Assembly: GCA_018398585.1 (NCBI GenBank) | Contig: JAGTTD010000026.1 | Span: 2,981,001-3,045,000, forward strand | Direction of reading: 5' to 3' | Length of the DNA: 64,000 nucleotides | Origin: Simmondsia chinensis | Lineage: Eukaryota; Streptophyta; Magnoliopsida; Caryophyllales; Simmondsiaceae | The notes under the pieces: model-generated | The model's input: the letters and a program-made list of their open reading frames with translations, nothing else | The model's database searches: none | What the model was told of the DNA's origin: nothing | Shown here: in pieces, positions 31,033-41,312 of the stretch | Layout: each line of letters starts with the position of its first letter | Numbering within the stretch: the stretch's first letter is position 1 | Made by a program: the position numbers and the translations under genes

Positions 31033-31647
31033 ATGACATACTTCGAAAGCACATCCGTTAACATGACTTCGTGTTACGAGAGCAATAAAAACCAAAGGAA
31101 TCTAGATTGCGAAAAGGAGCCAGCTGTAGAAATGGCTGGAGAGATCCAATGTTCTGGTAATGATTCACCACCAGTCAAAGGTGATGGAGATACGGTAGAG
31201 GGTTCGACGGGTTGTGCTTCCCATAGCACCGCTTTGGCTTTCATTGATGAAGATCTAATGCTAGGGTCTAGGCCACACAATAGGCCCCTATTTGTGTCTG
31301 GATATATTCGTGAGCAAACGATTAACCAAATTTTGATAGATGGCGGATCTGCAGTCAACAGCATGCCTAAGTCTACCATGAAGCAATTGGAGATCATGGT
31401 GGAGGAATTGGCAAATAACAAAATGATGATCCAAGGCTTTAACCTTGGATGCCAAAGAGAAATGGGCATGATTCGCCTTGATCTTACCATAGGAGAATTG
31501 ACGGCAAACACCATTTTCCATGTCATTGATTCAAAAGCATCATACAACATGTTGTTAGGGCGACCGTGGATTCATGAAAATGGCATAGTTCCATCCACAC
31601 TACACCAATGTTCTAGTATTACAGAAATGGTGGAGAAAGGGTTGTGA
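31033..31647 (+). pseudogene. Tat aspartic protease
   Basis: Retropepsin-type domain with the active-site segment ILIDGGSAVNSMPKS (aspartate at LIDGG) and the C-terminal YNMLLGRPWIHE, followed by STLHQC, a sequence that normally leads into the Tat linker. Gag processing would be its role. The reading frame is lost just after it, near 31640. Confidence 0.85.
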
Positions 31648-33296
31648 CTGCTGACGCCAAACCCTTCGCTGCAGCAGAATCTCATCTGGCGGATGTAAGA
31701 TTCTACAATGACGAGAAGGCTCCGTCTGAGGTATTGTGTTCAGGGACCCCTTTTGCTGGGAATAGTTTGTTGGGAGAGAAACAGGTGCCGTCACCCTCGC
31801 CTCAAAAAGTGGATTTCCACCTTACCGAGTACGAGCCAACAACCTCAAACATATTGGTTAAGGAGAAGGCATCTGGAACCCCCACCTCAACACCAGTGCT
31901 CCGGTACATCCCCAAATCTTGCAGAAAGCCTGGGAGTCACCCTTTATGGAGTGCAAAGCTCCCAGTCTTATAAAATTGCCGTTGAAACCTATTTTGCAGG
32001 ATTTCAAAGATAAGATGGTTGTCCCTTTTACAAATACAAACCAAACCGAACCGAGTATACTACCAATGACAAGATTTGTAGCATCTTCTGAAAATCTCGC
32101 TGAAGAGAAGGAACTATTGCCTAATACCCAGACAATGGAAGGATTTGATCCTAATGCCTATAAGTTGATAGCCAGTTGTGGGTATGATTTCACCAACCCT
32201 CCGCCCTTGGGGAGGGTGATTGATGCGAAGGCATATGGACTTACTAAAACTCAGTGGAAGTTCCAAGAGTAGGGCGGCCAAGTCAAGCCGCCTAGAGTTG
32301 GTTTGGGATTTACCCCTTTCCAACCAGTGAAAATCTCTATTCATCGCAAGAAAAAGACAATATCCTCGCAATATATAGGCGTTAAAGAGGTGGAAGAGAG
32401 AAGTGGAAATCCTACGGTGGTATCTGTGTCTGTTCGGGTGGAAGCTACACCATCGTCACCGCGTCACTCAGCCTTTGGTAGATTGGGGTCCTCTTCGAGC
32501 AAAGATGAATCTCAACAAATTGAAGACCCTTCACGAATTTCTGCTTTTAGCCGGCTTGGGAACTCCCCTAACGATGGTCGTGGCATTTTAAACCGGCAAC
32601 GCACCTCTGTTTTTAGCAGACTTGGGGGCAAAACAAGTAGTGAACAAAAGCCTAGAGTGTCTGCCCTAAACAGGTTTGCAGTTTCCAGACCATCTCGTCA
32701 GTCTCAAGGGCCAAGGAAGAACCAATCCAGGAGAGCTACCATTGCGGAAGCTGAAATCAGTGAAGCATGTGAGGCCAGCACTCCAGTGGCCAAACCATAG
32801 CATGGGTTAGCGATTAGCATTGATGGGAAATCCAGGTCAGTAGCTCGCGTCAAAAGGAGATGGTTTCCCAAGAAAGGAGTTCTAGTGCAAAGCGCCAAGG
32901 AGAGTGACGTTGGTAAAAGCAGCCAATCTCACATCCCAGAAGTCAAAGCTACGCCATCCCAAAAACGAAGTCAAGCCTTGGGTACCTAATGATGAGTACT
33001 CCAAGGTTGAGATAGGTGCAGGCAGCTAGCTCAAAGTTAAGGCACAAATTGCCTTGCCACCAGACTCGTCAGATGTCACCATGCATGCTGATCAAACAAA
33101 CAAGACATTTATTTTATCATCGAATCACGTAACCATTTTCGAAGTGGCATTTATTGACGAAGAGAATGATGAGGAGATTTTAGATGCCCTAGAACCTCTA
33201 GTGGGATTGGAAGATAGGGGGGCAGGCTACAGTAGACGACTTGAAGGAATTGAACCTAGGCACCCCTGAGAACCTCAACCCATCTATGTTAGTGTT
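31648..33296 (+). pseudogene. Tat linker between protease and RT
   Basis: Decayed linker typical of Tat pol: ADAKPFAAAESHLADVRFY, then GFDPNAYKLIASCGYDFTNP, and four copies of a short SAFxRLG / SVFSRLG motif between 32467 and 32680. The frame changes at least three times and stops are present at 32272, 32800 and 33269. No enzymatic domain is present. Confidence 0.75.
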
Positions 33297-35078
33297 TTGC
33301 TAAGCAAAGAAGAAGAGGAGGCATACTTTAAATTCTTGGATGACTTTAAGGATGTATTTGCTTGGTCCTATAAGGAGATGCCTGGGTTGGACCCAAGTGT
33401 TGCCGTTCACCGGTTTAAGATCAAGAAAGGTACCAAGCCCGTAAAGCAACCCAACCGACGGTTTCGACCTGAACTTGTGGTGGAAATCGAAGCAGAGATC
33501 AACAAATTGATTGAGGCTAGATTCATCCAGGAAGTGCAGACACCGACTTGGATTTCTAACGTAGTGCTTGTAAGAAAGAAGAATGGGCAATTGCGAGTCT
33601 GTGTCGATTTTCAAGACCGCAATAATGCATGCCCAAAGGGTGATTTTCCATTGCCAATCCCCGAACTAATGGTCGACGCAACTACTAGCCACGAGGCATT
33701 GTCCTTCATGGATTGCACGGCTGGTTATAACCAGTTGAAAATTTCTCCTGAGCACGAAAAGGCCACCGCCTTCCGCACTCCTCAAGGGATATTTTGCTAC
33801 AAAGTGATGCCCTTTGGTCTAAAGAATACAGGTTCCACTTATTAGCATGCAATGCAGAGAATATTTGATGACATGGTGCACAAGAACGTTGAATGCCATA
33901 TAGACGATCTGGTGGTGAAATCTAAGAGACGAAATGTACATCTTCAAGACCTTCGTTTGGTTTTTGAAAGGTTAAGGAAAGTAAGTCTTAGGATGAATCC
34001 GCTTAAATGCGCATTTGGAGTCAACTCTGGTAAGTTTCTTGGTTTTGTTGTTCGACGTAGTGGCATTGAGATTGACAAATCTAAGATTGATGCTATCCAA
34101 AAAATGCCACCACCTAAGAACCTGCACGAGCTCCACAGTTTTCAAGGACGTTTGGCCTACATTAGAAGGTTCATTTCAAACTTAGCAGGACATTGCCAAC
34201 CCTTCAGCCGTCTAATGAAGAATGGTGCGCCCTTCGAATGGGACGAATCTTGTAACAGGGCCTTTGAAAGCCTCAAGAGTTGTCTAACAAGACCGCCTAT
34301 GCTGGGAGCACCAATTCAAGGAAAGCCACTTATCCTTTATGCATCTGCTCAAGAACGGGCACTTGGAGTGTTGTGCGCTCAAAAAAATAAGGAGGGAAAG
34401 CAAAGGGCCTTGGATTATTTGAGTCAAACTCTAGTGGGGGTAGAGTTGAAATATTCCCCCACAGAGAAGATGTTTTTGGCTCTCATTTTCGCCATTCAAA
34501 AGCTGAAACATTATATCCATGCTCATACCATGTCTTTAATCTCTCGAGCTGATCCCATCAAATACATTCTTTCTCAGCGAGTACTTTCTGAGCGTTTAGC
34601 GAAGTGGGCTGTATTGATTAAGCAACATGACATTGTCTATGTTCCTCAAAAGTCTATCAAAGGACAAGCTCTAGCTGACTTCTTGGCTGAACATCCTATC
34701 CCCGACCATTGGGAACTAAATGATGACTTGCCAGATGAGGACGTCTTCTTCATTGAAATCATATCCCCATGGGAGATGCACTTTGATGGCGCCTCACGCG
34801 CGGACCGTGCAGGTGTTGGTGTTGTTTTTGTCTCTCCTGAGAAACATGTCCTTCCTTACTCATTTACACTCACTGAGAAGTGCTCCAATAATGTGGCTGA
34901 GTACCAGGCGCTAGTCATAGGATTGAAGATGGCAATAAAGATGGGATTGAAGGATTTAGACATTTATGGAGACTCCAAATTAGTCATCCACCAACTCCTG
35001 GGTGACTTCGAGGTCAAGAAGGAGGACCTTGAAGTTGTTAGACAATTGAGAGACAAAGAAGCCGAAGCATGTGCGTAG
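33297..35078 (+). pseudogene. Tat reverse transcriptase and dual RNase H
   Basis: RT: KKNGQLRVCVDFQDRNNACP, FMDCTAGYNQLKISPEHE, FRTPQGIFCYKVMPFGLKN, a TAG at 33843-33845, then the catalytic block as HIDDLVVKSK (Tyr usual in first place). First RNase H: PLILYASAQERALGVLCAQK … ELKYSPTEKMFLALIFAI (near 34330-34500). Second RNase H (34770-35060): MHFDGASRADRAGVGVVFV, NNVAEYQALVIGLKMA, DIYGDSKLVIHQLLGDFEVK. Having the second, archaeal-type RNase H identifies the Tat clade. The frame then shifts near 35070. Confidence 0.92.
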
Positions 35079-36510
35079 GAGTGCCAATGGAATGGCTGAC
35101 ACGCTTGCAAATCTTGCAGCCACCATGGCACTGGGGCCAGATGAGTCAATGATGGTTTCTGTTTGCAACAAATGGGTTGTTCCACTACAGAGTAGAAAAA
35201 CATGGATGATGACTTTGGCGAGGTCAGCGTTGTATCAGTTTTTAAAGCTACAGAAGAAGATTGGTGTCAACCACTCATCGACTACTTAGAGCATGGCAAG
35301 CTCTCGAGCGAACGCTGCCACAGGATGGAGATTCACCGTCGGGCTAACCATTTCTACCGTCACAAGGGAGTCTTGTATCGTTGAGCTTTTGATAGTGTCC
35401 TTCGACATTGCCTGGTGAAAGAAGAAGCTATCCAATAAATAGAGGAAGCCCATTTTGGAATTTGTAGCGCTCATCAGTCTGGACCGAAACTCCATGACCG
35501 CTTGAAGAGGATGGGTTACTATTGGCCAACCATGGTCCTAGACTGCATGGATTACGCTAAGAGATGTGATGCTTGCCAATTCCACGCAAATTTTATACAC
35601 CAACCGAAAGAGCCTTTGCACCGGTGAATTGCATCATGGCCCTTTGAGGGGTAGGGTCTCGACATAGTTGGACCAATTACTCCAAAGTCCTCAGCCGGTC
35701 ATACTTATATCCTCGCCGCAACTGACCACTTTTCCAAGTGGGCGGAAGCTGTTCCACTAAGAGAGGTGAAAAAGGAGAATGTGGTTGATTTCTTACACAC
35801 TCACATCATATATAGGTTCGGAGTCCCACGATACATAATTACAGACAACGGGAAGCCATTTGACAATCGTTTAGTGGCTGAACTATGCCAGAAATTCAAG
35901 TTCTCCCAACACAAGGCCTCCATGTACTATGCGGCGGCGAATGAATAGGCTGAAGCTTTCAATAAGACCCTCTGCAATCTATTTAAGAAGGTTGTAGACA
36001 AGGCTAAAAGAGGGTGGCATAAGAAAGTTGGAGAAGCATTGTGGGCATACCGAACTACACACTGCACTCCTACCAAAGCAACTCCGTACGCTCTAATGCA
36101 TAGAGTTGAGGCGGTCTTGCCATTAGAGCTTGAGCTTCCTTCTTTAAGGATGGCTATCCAGGAGGGACTCACCACCGAGGAAAACGCTCAATTACGTCTG
36201 GCAGAGCTCAAAGCACTAGATGATAAAAGACTGCAAGCTCAACAACAGTTGGCATGCTACCAAGCTCGTTTAACGAAAGCATTCAACAAGAAGGTGCGCC
36301 CTTGTTCTTTCCAAGTGGGAGACATGGTCCTAGTAGTCTGCCGACCTATTATTATCACACATAAAACGGGAAGCAAATTCACCCCATAGTGGGATGGACC
36401 CCACGTGGTACAAGAAGTCTACACTAACGAAGCATACATGATAATAGATGCAGATGATGTTCGGGTAGGTTCAATCAACGGAAAATTTCTAAAGCGCTAT
36501 TACCCGTAAA
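35079..36510 (+). pseudogene. Tat integrase
   Basis: After ANGMADTLANLAATMALGPD (end of the second RNase H), the zinc-binding part is FGICSAHQSG … MDYAKRCDACQFHA, and the catalytic core has GLDIVGPITPKSSAGHTYIL, AATDHFSKWAEAVPL and IITDNGKPFDNRLVAELCQK. The final catalytic region reads AAANE-stop-AEAFNKTL, so the motif is disrupted. The C terminus (VRPCSFQVGDMVLVVC … KFLKRYYP) ends at about 36509. Stops at 35383, 35437, 35625, 35652, 35946 and 36388 (approximate) confirm decay. Confidence 0.88.
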
Positions 36511-36974
36511 ACACTCCACCACACTCCTGGCCCACACGAGTATAAACTGTGTACCGCATCCCAAAATCCAAAAGATCCCACTGAGGGTGTAGTATGTGGT
36601 TAAACTGCTAAAATACCCCACCAAATCTAAGGTGGTTAAAAAATGGGTACTCCTGGCCTGCAAGAGTATAAACTGTAAACGGCTAAAATTTTTCGGACAC
36701 AAAAAAGATTTTCACCCTTTGAACTACGTTATGGCTTGATCCCAAGTGGAATTTGCTCCACAAAGGTGCATAGGCAGCTTAAAATATATAGTATTCAGGC
36801 GCAGTCGCATTTTTTAAAACAAGTTTTTTCCTTGAAGCTACATCCTATCAAATCATACCTTAACCCAAGTCGATTTCTATATAACTTTCAAATCTAATTT
36901 GACTTTCATGTCATACACAAGTTCAAAACAACACTTACGTCAAATTCAAGTTCAAATCAACTTCCATCCCCCTC

Positions 36975-37011
<37 letters not shown>

Positions 37012-37149
37012 CCCAACAAAAAAAAAGATTTTAATGTCATTTTCAAATTCGAATAAAAAAAAAAGAAACGTTTTTTTCTTTTATTTCATTTTTTGTCAAA
37101 TTCAAACCCAAATGGGGTTCCATGTCCCACTTTCAAACGCAAATTTGAC
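36511..37149 (+). other. Tat 3' region, proximal part, with a 35-nt C run
   Basis: Non-coding. Two copies of 'actcctggccNNcaNgagtataaactg' stand 126 bp apart (36523 and 36649). A run of 35 consecutive C (36976-37010) lies just ahead of the tandem array. No ORF with family resemblance. Confidence 0.7.
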
Positions 37150-38720
37150 TTTCGCATTATTACCAAACGGTGGAGGTTTAAAAAAAAAAGGAAGTCAATA
37201 CAAGGACGGGATTATCCGTGGGTGCTCCAGCTCCATGTATGGTTGTGCGCACGCAAGATAATCCGACCATGAATGCTTTACCAAATGGTGGAGATTTCAA
37301 AAAAAATAAGTCAATACAAGGACGAGATTATCCGTGGGTGCTCCAACCCCATGTACTGACGTGCGCACATAAGATAATCCGACCACGAATGCTTTACCAA
37401 ATGGTGGAGGTTTCAAAAAAAAAAAGGAAGTCAATACAAGGACGAGATTATCCGCGGGTGCTCCAGCTCATTGTACGGGTGTGCGCACGCAAGATAATCC
37501 AACCATGAATGAATGCTTGACCAAACGGTGGAGGTTTCAAAAAAAAAAAGAAGTCAATACAAGGACGAGATTATCCGTGGGTGCTCCAACTCCATGTACG
37601 GGCGTGCGCACCCAAGATAATCCGACCATGAATGCTTTACCAAACGGTGGAGGTTTCAAAAAAAAAAAGGAAGTCAATACAAGGACGAGATTATCCGTGG
37701 GTGCTCCAACTCCATGTACGGGCGTGCGCACGCAAGATAATCCGACCATGAATGCTTTACCAAACGGTGGAGGTTTCAAAAAAAAGGAAGTCAATACAAG
37801 GATGAGATTATCCATGGGTGCTCCAGCTCTATGTACGGGCGTGCGCACGCAAGATAATCCGACCATGAATGATTTACCAAACAGTGGAGGTTTCAAAAAA
37901 AAAAGGAAGTCAATACAAGGATGAGATTATCCGTCGGTGCTCCAGCTCCATGTACGGGCGTGTGCACGCAAGATAATCCGACCATGAATGCCTTACCAAA
38001 CGATGGAGGTTTCAAAAAAAAGGAAATTAATACGAGGACAAGATTATCCGTCGGTGCTCCAGCTCCATGTACAGCCGTGCGCATGCAAGATAATCCGACC
38101 ATGAATGCCTTTCCAAACGGTGGAGGTTTCAAAAAAAAAAAGAAGTCAATACAAGGACGAGATTATCCGTGGGTGCTCTAGCTCCATGTACGGGCGTGCG
38201 TACGCAAGATAATCCGACCATGAATGAATGCTTGACCAAACGGTGGAGTTTCAAAAAAAAAAAAATGAAGTCAATACAAGGACGAGATTATCCGTGGGTG
38301 CTTCAGCTCCATGTACGGGCGTGCGCACGCAAGATAATCCGACCATGAATTCTTTACCAAACTGTGGAGGTTTCAAAAAAAAGGAAGTCAATACAAGGAC
38401 GGGGTTATCCGTGCGTGGTCCAGCTCCATGTACGGGCGTGCACACGCAAGATAATCCGACCTTGAATGCTTTTCCAAACGGTGGAGGTTTCAAAAAAAAA
38501 AAAAAAAAGGACAAGGTTATCCGTGGGTGCTCCAACTCCATGTACGGGCATGCGCTTGCAAGATAATTCAATTATGAATGGTTTACCAAATTGTGGATGT
38601 TAAAAAAAAAAAAGTTAATTTCAAAATGTGATTTTTCGGGGGTGCTCCAACTCTATACATGGGCAGGTGCACGGAAGATAATCTAAAGATGAGTAGCTTT
38701 TCAAACAGTTGAGTTTTCAA
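37150..38720 (+). repeat. tandem array in the Tat 3' region, ~119-bp period, 13-14 copies
   Basis: The word ccaaacggtgg recurs at 37163, 37281, 37397, 37521, 37640, 37760, 37877, 37996, 38113, 38236, 38357, 38474, 38586 and, degenerate, 38700: steps of 112-124 bp. Each unit has an A run, 'gaagtcaatacaaggacg', 'agattatccgtgggtgctcc', 'ccatgtacgggcgtgcgcac' and 'gcaagataatccgaccatga'. Length varies mainly in the A run. Because many steps are near 120, open frames read through, but they are a by-product. The reverse-orientation block at 2081-2642 is the same family. Confidence 0.95.
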
Positions 38721-39429
38721 ACAAATTTATGTTACGTGGTGAGACATGTAAAAAAAAAAAATTTCCAAAAAAAGGAGTATCTTTCTCTCGTTTAAAATTA
38801 GTAGCAATTTTCACTCAATCAATAATGGTTTTTAAAAACAAAAAAATTCATCTCTCAAAAAAAAAAAAGAAAATTCAAAAAATATTTTCCAGAAAAAGAA
38901 AATTTGAATGAAAAACAATTTTCAAACAAATAAATTTTCTGAAAATTTTAAAAAGAAGTTTTCCAAAAAAGAAAATCGTATTCCCAAAAAAAAAAAAAAA
39001 AGAGAATTTGAGTTTTAAAAAAATTTTCAAAAAAAGGCCAATCGAATAAAAAATTCCCAAAAAAAGGAAATTCGGGTTTAAAAAAAAATGTTTCCAAAAA
39101 AATTAGCAAAAGGAGAAAATTCAAGAAATTTGAATTTAAAATTTGCGTTAAAAAAAGGAATTCGTATTCACAAAAAAAAAAAAAAAAAAAATTTAAGTAA
39201 ACAAAAATGTTTCCAAAAAATTCACAAAAAAAGAAAATTCGAATTAAAAAAAAATTTCCAGAAAAAAGGAAATTCAAAAAAAAAAAGAAAAGAAATTCTA
39301 ATTGAAAAAAATTTTTTAAATAAAGAAAGTTCAAATTTAAAAAATTAATTCCCAGAAAATAGGAAATTCAAAAAAAAATTCACAACAAAAAGGAAATAAA
39401 ATTCAAATTCACAAAATTTTCCAAAAAAA
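38721..39429. repeat. A-rich cryptically repetitive stretch
   Basis: Repeated but irregular words 'tttccaaaaaaa', 'gaaaattcgaattt' and 'aaaaaatttttc' alternate every 35-60 bp. It is a degenerate low-complexity continuation of the Tat 3' region. No coding role. Confidence 0.6.
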
Positions 39430-39879
39430 ACCCGCTACAAAAAATTTTTAAATTCGGTAGCGGACTCCATTTCCTTCATCTTCTTTGTCTCTCTCTGTCT
39501 TCTTTCTCTCTAGTTAGTTGAGCGATTATCAAGAGAAGATTAGGAAAGAGAAGAAGTAGTGTTGAAGCTTCACCACCCCTTTTTAATCCTTCCATGGCAG
39601 TAACCTCTTTTGGACTTCCTTGATCATATCACCTCAGATCTCAATGAGTTTTCATTTACTTCTAAGGAGATACACAGTGACAAAAAGCTTGGCATGCCCC
39701 CCAGCGAAGTTCATGTGCAAAAGACTCATTCGCTGCAACTTCAAAAAGATTGAGATTTTCAAATCCTTGGAGGGTTGGGCTGAGGAAAACGTCTTGGTGC
39801 AACTAGAGTCATTTAATACTCTCAAAAAAGTTTTAGTAAGTGTTCTATTTTTTTTTTTTTTTTTTTATATATATATATA
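39430..39879 (+). other. unexplained moderately GC island in the Tat 3' region
   Basis: Between two A-rich repeat zones lies about 400 bp of ordinary composition: a CT-rich leader-like part (39478-39512), 'ccttccatggcagtaacc' (39588), and an open frame from 39620 whose last readable part is FKSLEGWAEENVLVQLESFN, then 'gttttagtaagtgt', which looks like a splice donor at about 39835. It could be a captured host exon or a Tat-specific extra ORF. I do not recognise the product. Confidence 0.4.
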
Positions 39880-40010
39880 CAATCCTAACCACCTAACAAT
39901 TTTGAATTCAAATCTTAAATTTCAAAAAAAAAAAAAAAACAAAAAAAGATTTTGTGGGGAAGTAAGTGGTTGTTTTGATTTATTAAAAAAAAAAAAAACG
40001 AGTCTCTAAC
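39880..40010 (+). repeat. first unit of the second Tat array
   Basis: 'ttgaattcaaatcttaaatttcaaaaa … gattttgtggggaagtaagtggttgttttgattta' has the order of the 117-134-bp units found at 47068-47970. The solo LTR has split the array here (TSD CTAAC at 40006-40010). Confidence 0.6.
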
Positions 40011-41042
40011 TGATGTGATTTTAAAGTGTGTTTTAAAACCGTCTACTCGCAAGCGTACGAGATCGTCGTAGCTTTGTCGGGTATACGGATCGTATCCACA
40101 GGGAATCGTGTTAAGTTAGACTTAGTGATTAACGAGCGGTTTGAATTTTTGGGTTTTTTTGTTCTTTGATAAATTGTTGGCTAAATTAATAAAACTGAAT
40201 ATAAAGTAAATGTGTCAATTTAATTGAGGTTAGTTTAGGGAGTGAATTTAGGATAGCTTAACAAGTATCCCGTCATTATATTTTACTTAGGACGTTGCTT
40301 TGAAGGGCTTAGCCTACAAGCTCTAAGCCTGGGTTAATATATAAATTAGGGCTTATAGTAATGAACTAGTCTAAAGGCATAACCTATCTTTGCACCTTAA
40401 GTGTAGCATAGGCTATCTCATTAGCACTACTTAATTCCTTTGTTACTCCTAATTCAATATTAATTTATATAAAAGATTGGGCTCAGGGTTGGGTACAACC
40501 TCAACCCAGACTACGCGTGAAATCCTGTTATGTTATGATCTAGACCACAAGCACAAGACTAATCGCTGCAAAGTTGGAGATCTAGTCATGGCTACAAGCA
40601 TACATACAAAAAATATCCAACAATCATGAAGAACTCCCCACAGGGGTGCGAATATAACATAACTAAACCAATCGTCAAAAGTATAATATAAATCTAGGAT
40701 ACAGGCGGCTATCTGCCCTTCATCCCTAGAATAAAAGAGTCTACTCTTCCATGAGAGTTTTAGACATCATTAACATCTAAAAAAGGAGAAAACAATGAAT
40801 AAACAACTAGGAATTGAAAACTCCTCAACAGACGTTGACGTTGATCCTTGCTTTGATCTTTCCGGCACTCCGACTACCTGCGCTTCGGAGTTTGAGAACC
40901 CCTTAGATCTCGTAGCGGCTTCGGGAGGAGAGGAGGCGTGGTAAAAGATCCCCTAAAATAATTAGGTATTCGATATTTAAACCGCACAGCGGCGACGGCA
41001 TGTCATGTTGTGCGGCCGCCCTCCTCCCCTCGTCAATCTATC

Positions 41043-41047
<5 letters not shown>

Positions 41048-41134
<87 letters not shown>
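41048..41134. repeat. (TA)n(TG)n microsatellite at the copia left border
   Basis: About 26 TA units followed by about 17 TG units, directly next to the copia 3' LTR. A (TA)n run also borders the other LTR (46760-46811). The copia therefore landed in a TA microsatellite, and the left part later changed or expanded to TG. Confidence 0.85.
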
Positions 41135-41137
<3 letters not shown>

Positions 41138-41305
41138 TATTATGTTTGAATGAATAAATGAGCACATAGGAGGCCTCAATATATAGGCAATGGCCAATGA
41201 CCAAAAGACTATAATGCCCCAATAGATTACATAAGTCAAAGGACAAAAGAGTAAAAACACAAAACCCTAGGAGCATTCTAGAATACTCTAGAATATAGTC
41301 TAATA
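41131..41305 (-). repeat. copia 3' LTR
   Basis: About 175 bp. It carries an extra 'actctagaat' duplication compared with the partner LTR. Its left boundary is blurred by the TG microsatellite. Confidence 0.85.
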
Positions 41306-41312
41306 GGCCCCC

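Noticed and set aside
37481..37924. 147-codon ORF with 40-residue repeats (and similar frames on both strands, 37218-38571)
   Set aside because: It is a reading-through of the 119-bp tandem array, whose period is near 120. A-run length changes break the frame, both strands are open, and it lies in a retroelement 3' region.
37150..38720. CRISPR-like regular repeats
   Set aside because: The whole 119-bp unit repeats, there are no unique spacers, and the context is a plant retrotransposon.
38948..39334. Phe-rich minus-strand ORF of 128 codons
   Set aside because: Translation of A-rich repeat DNA; pure low complexity.
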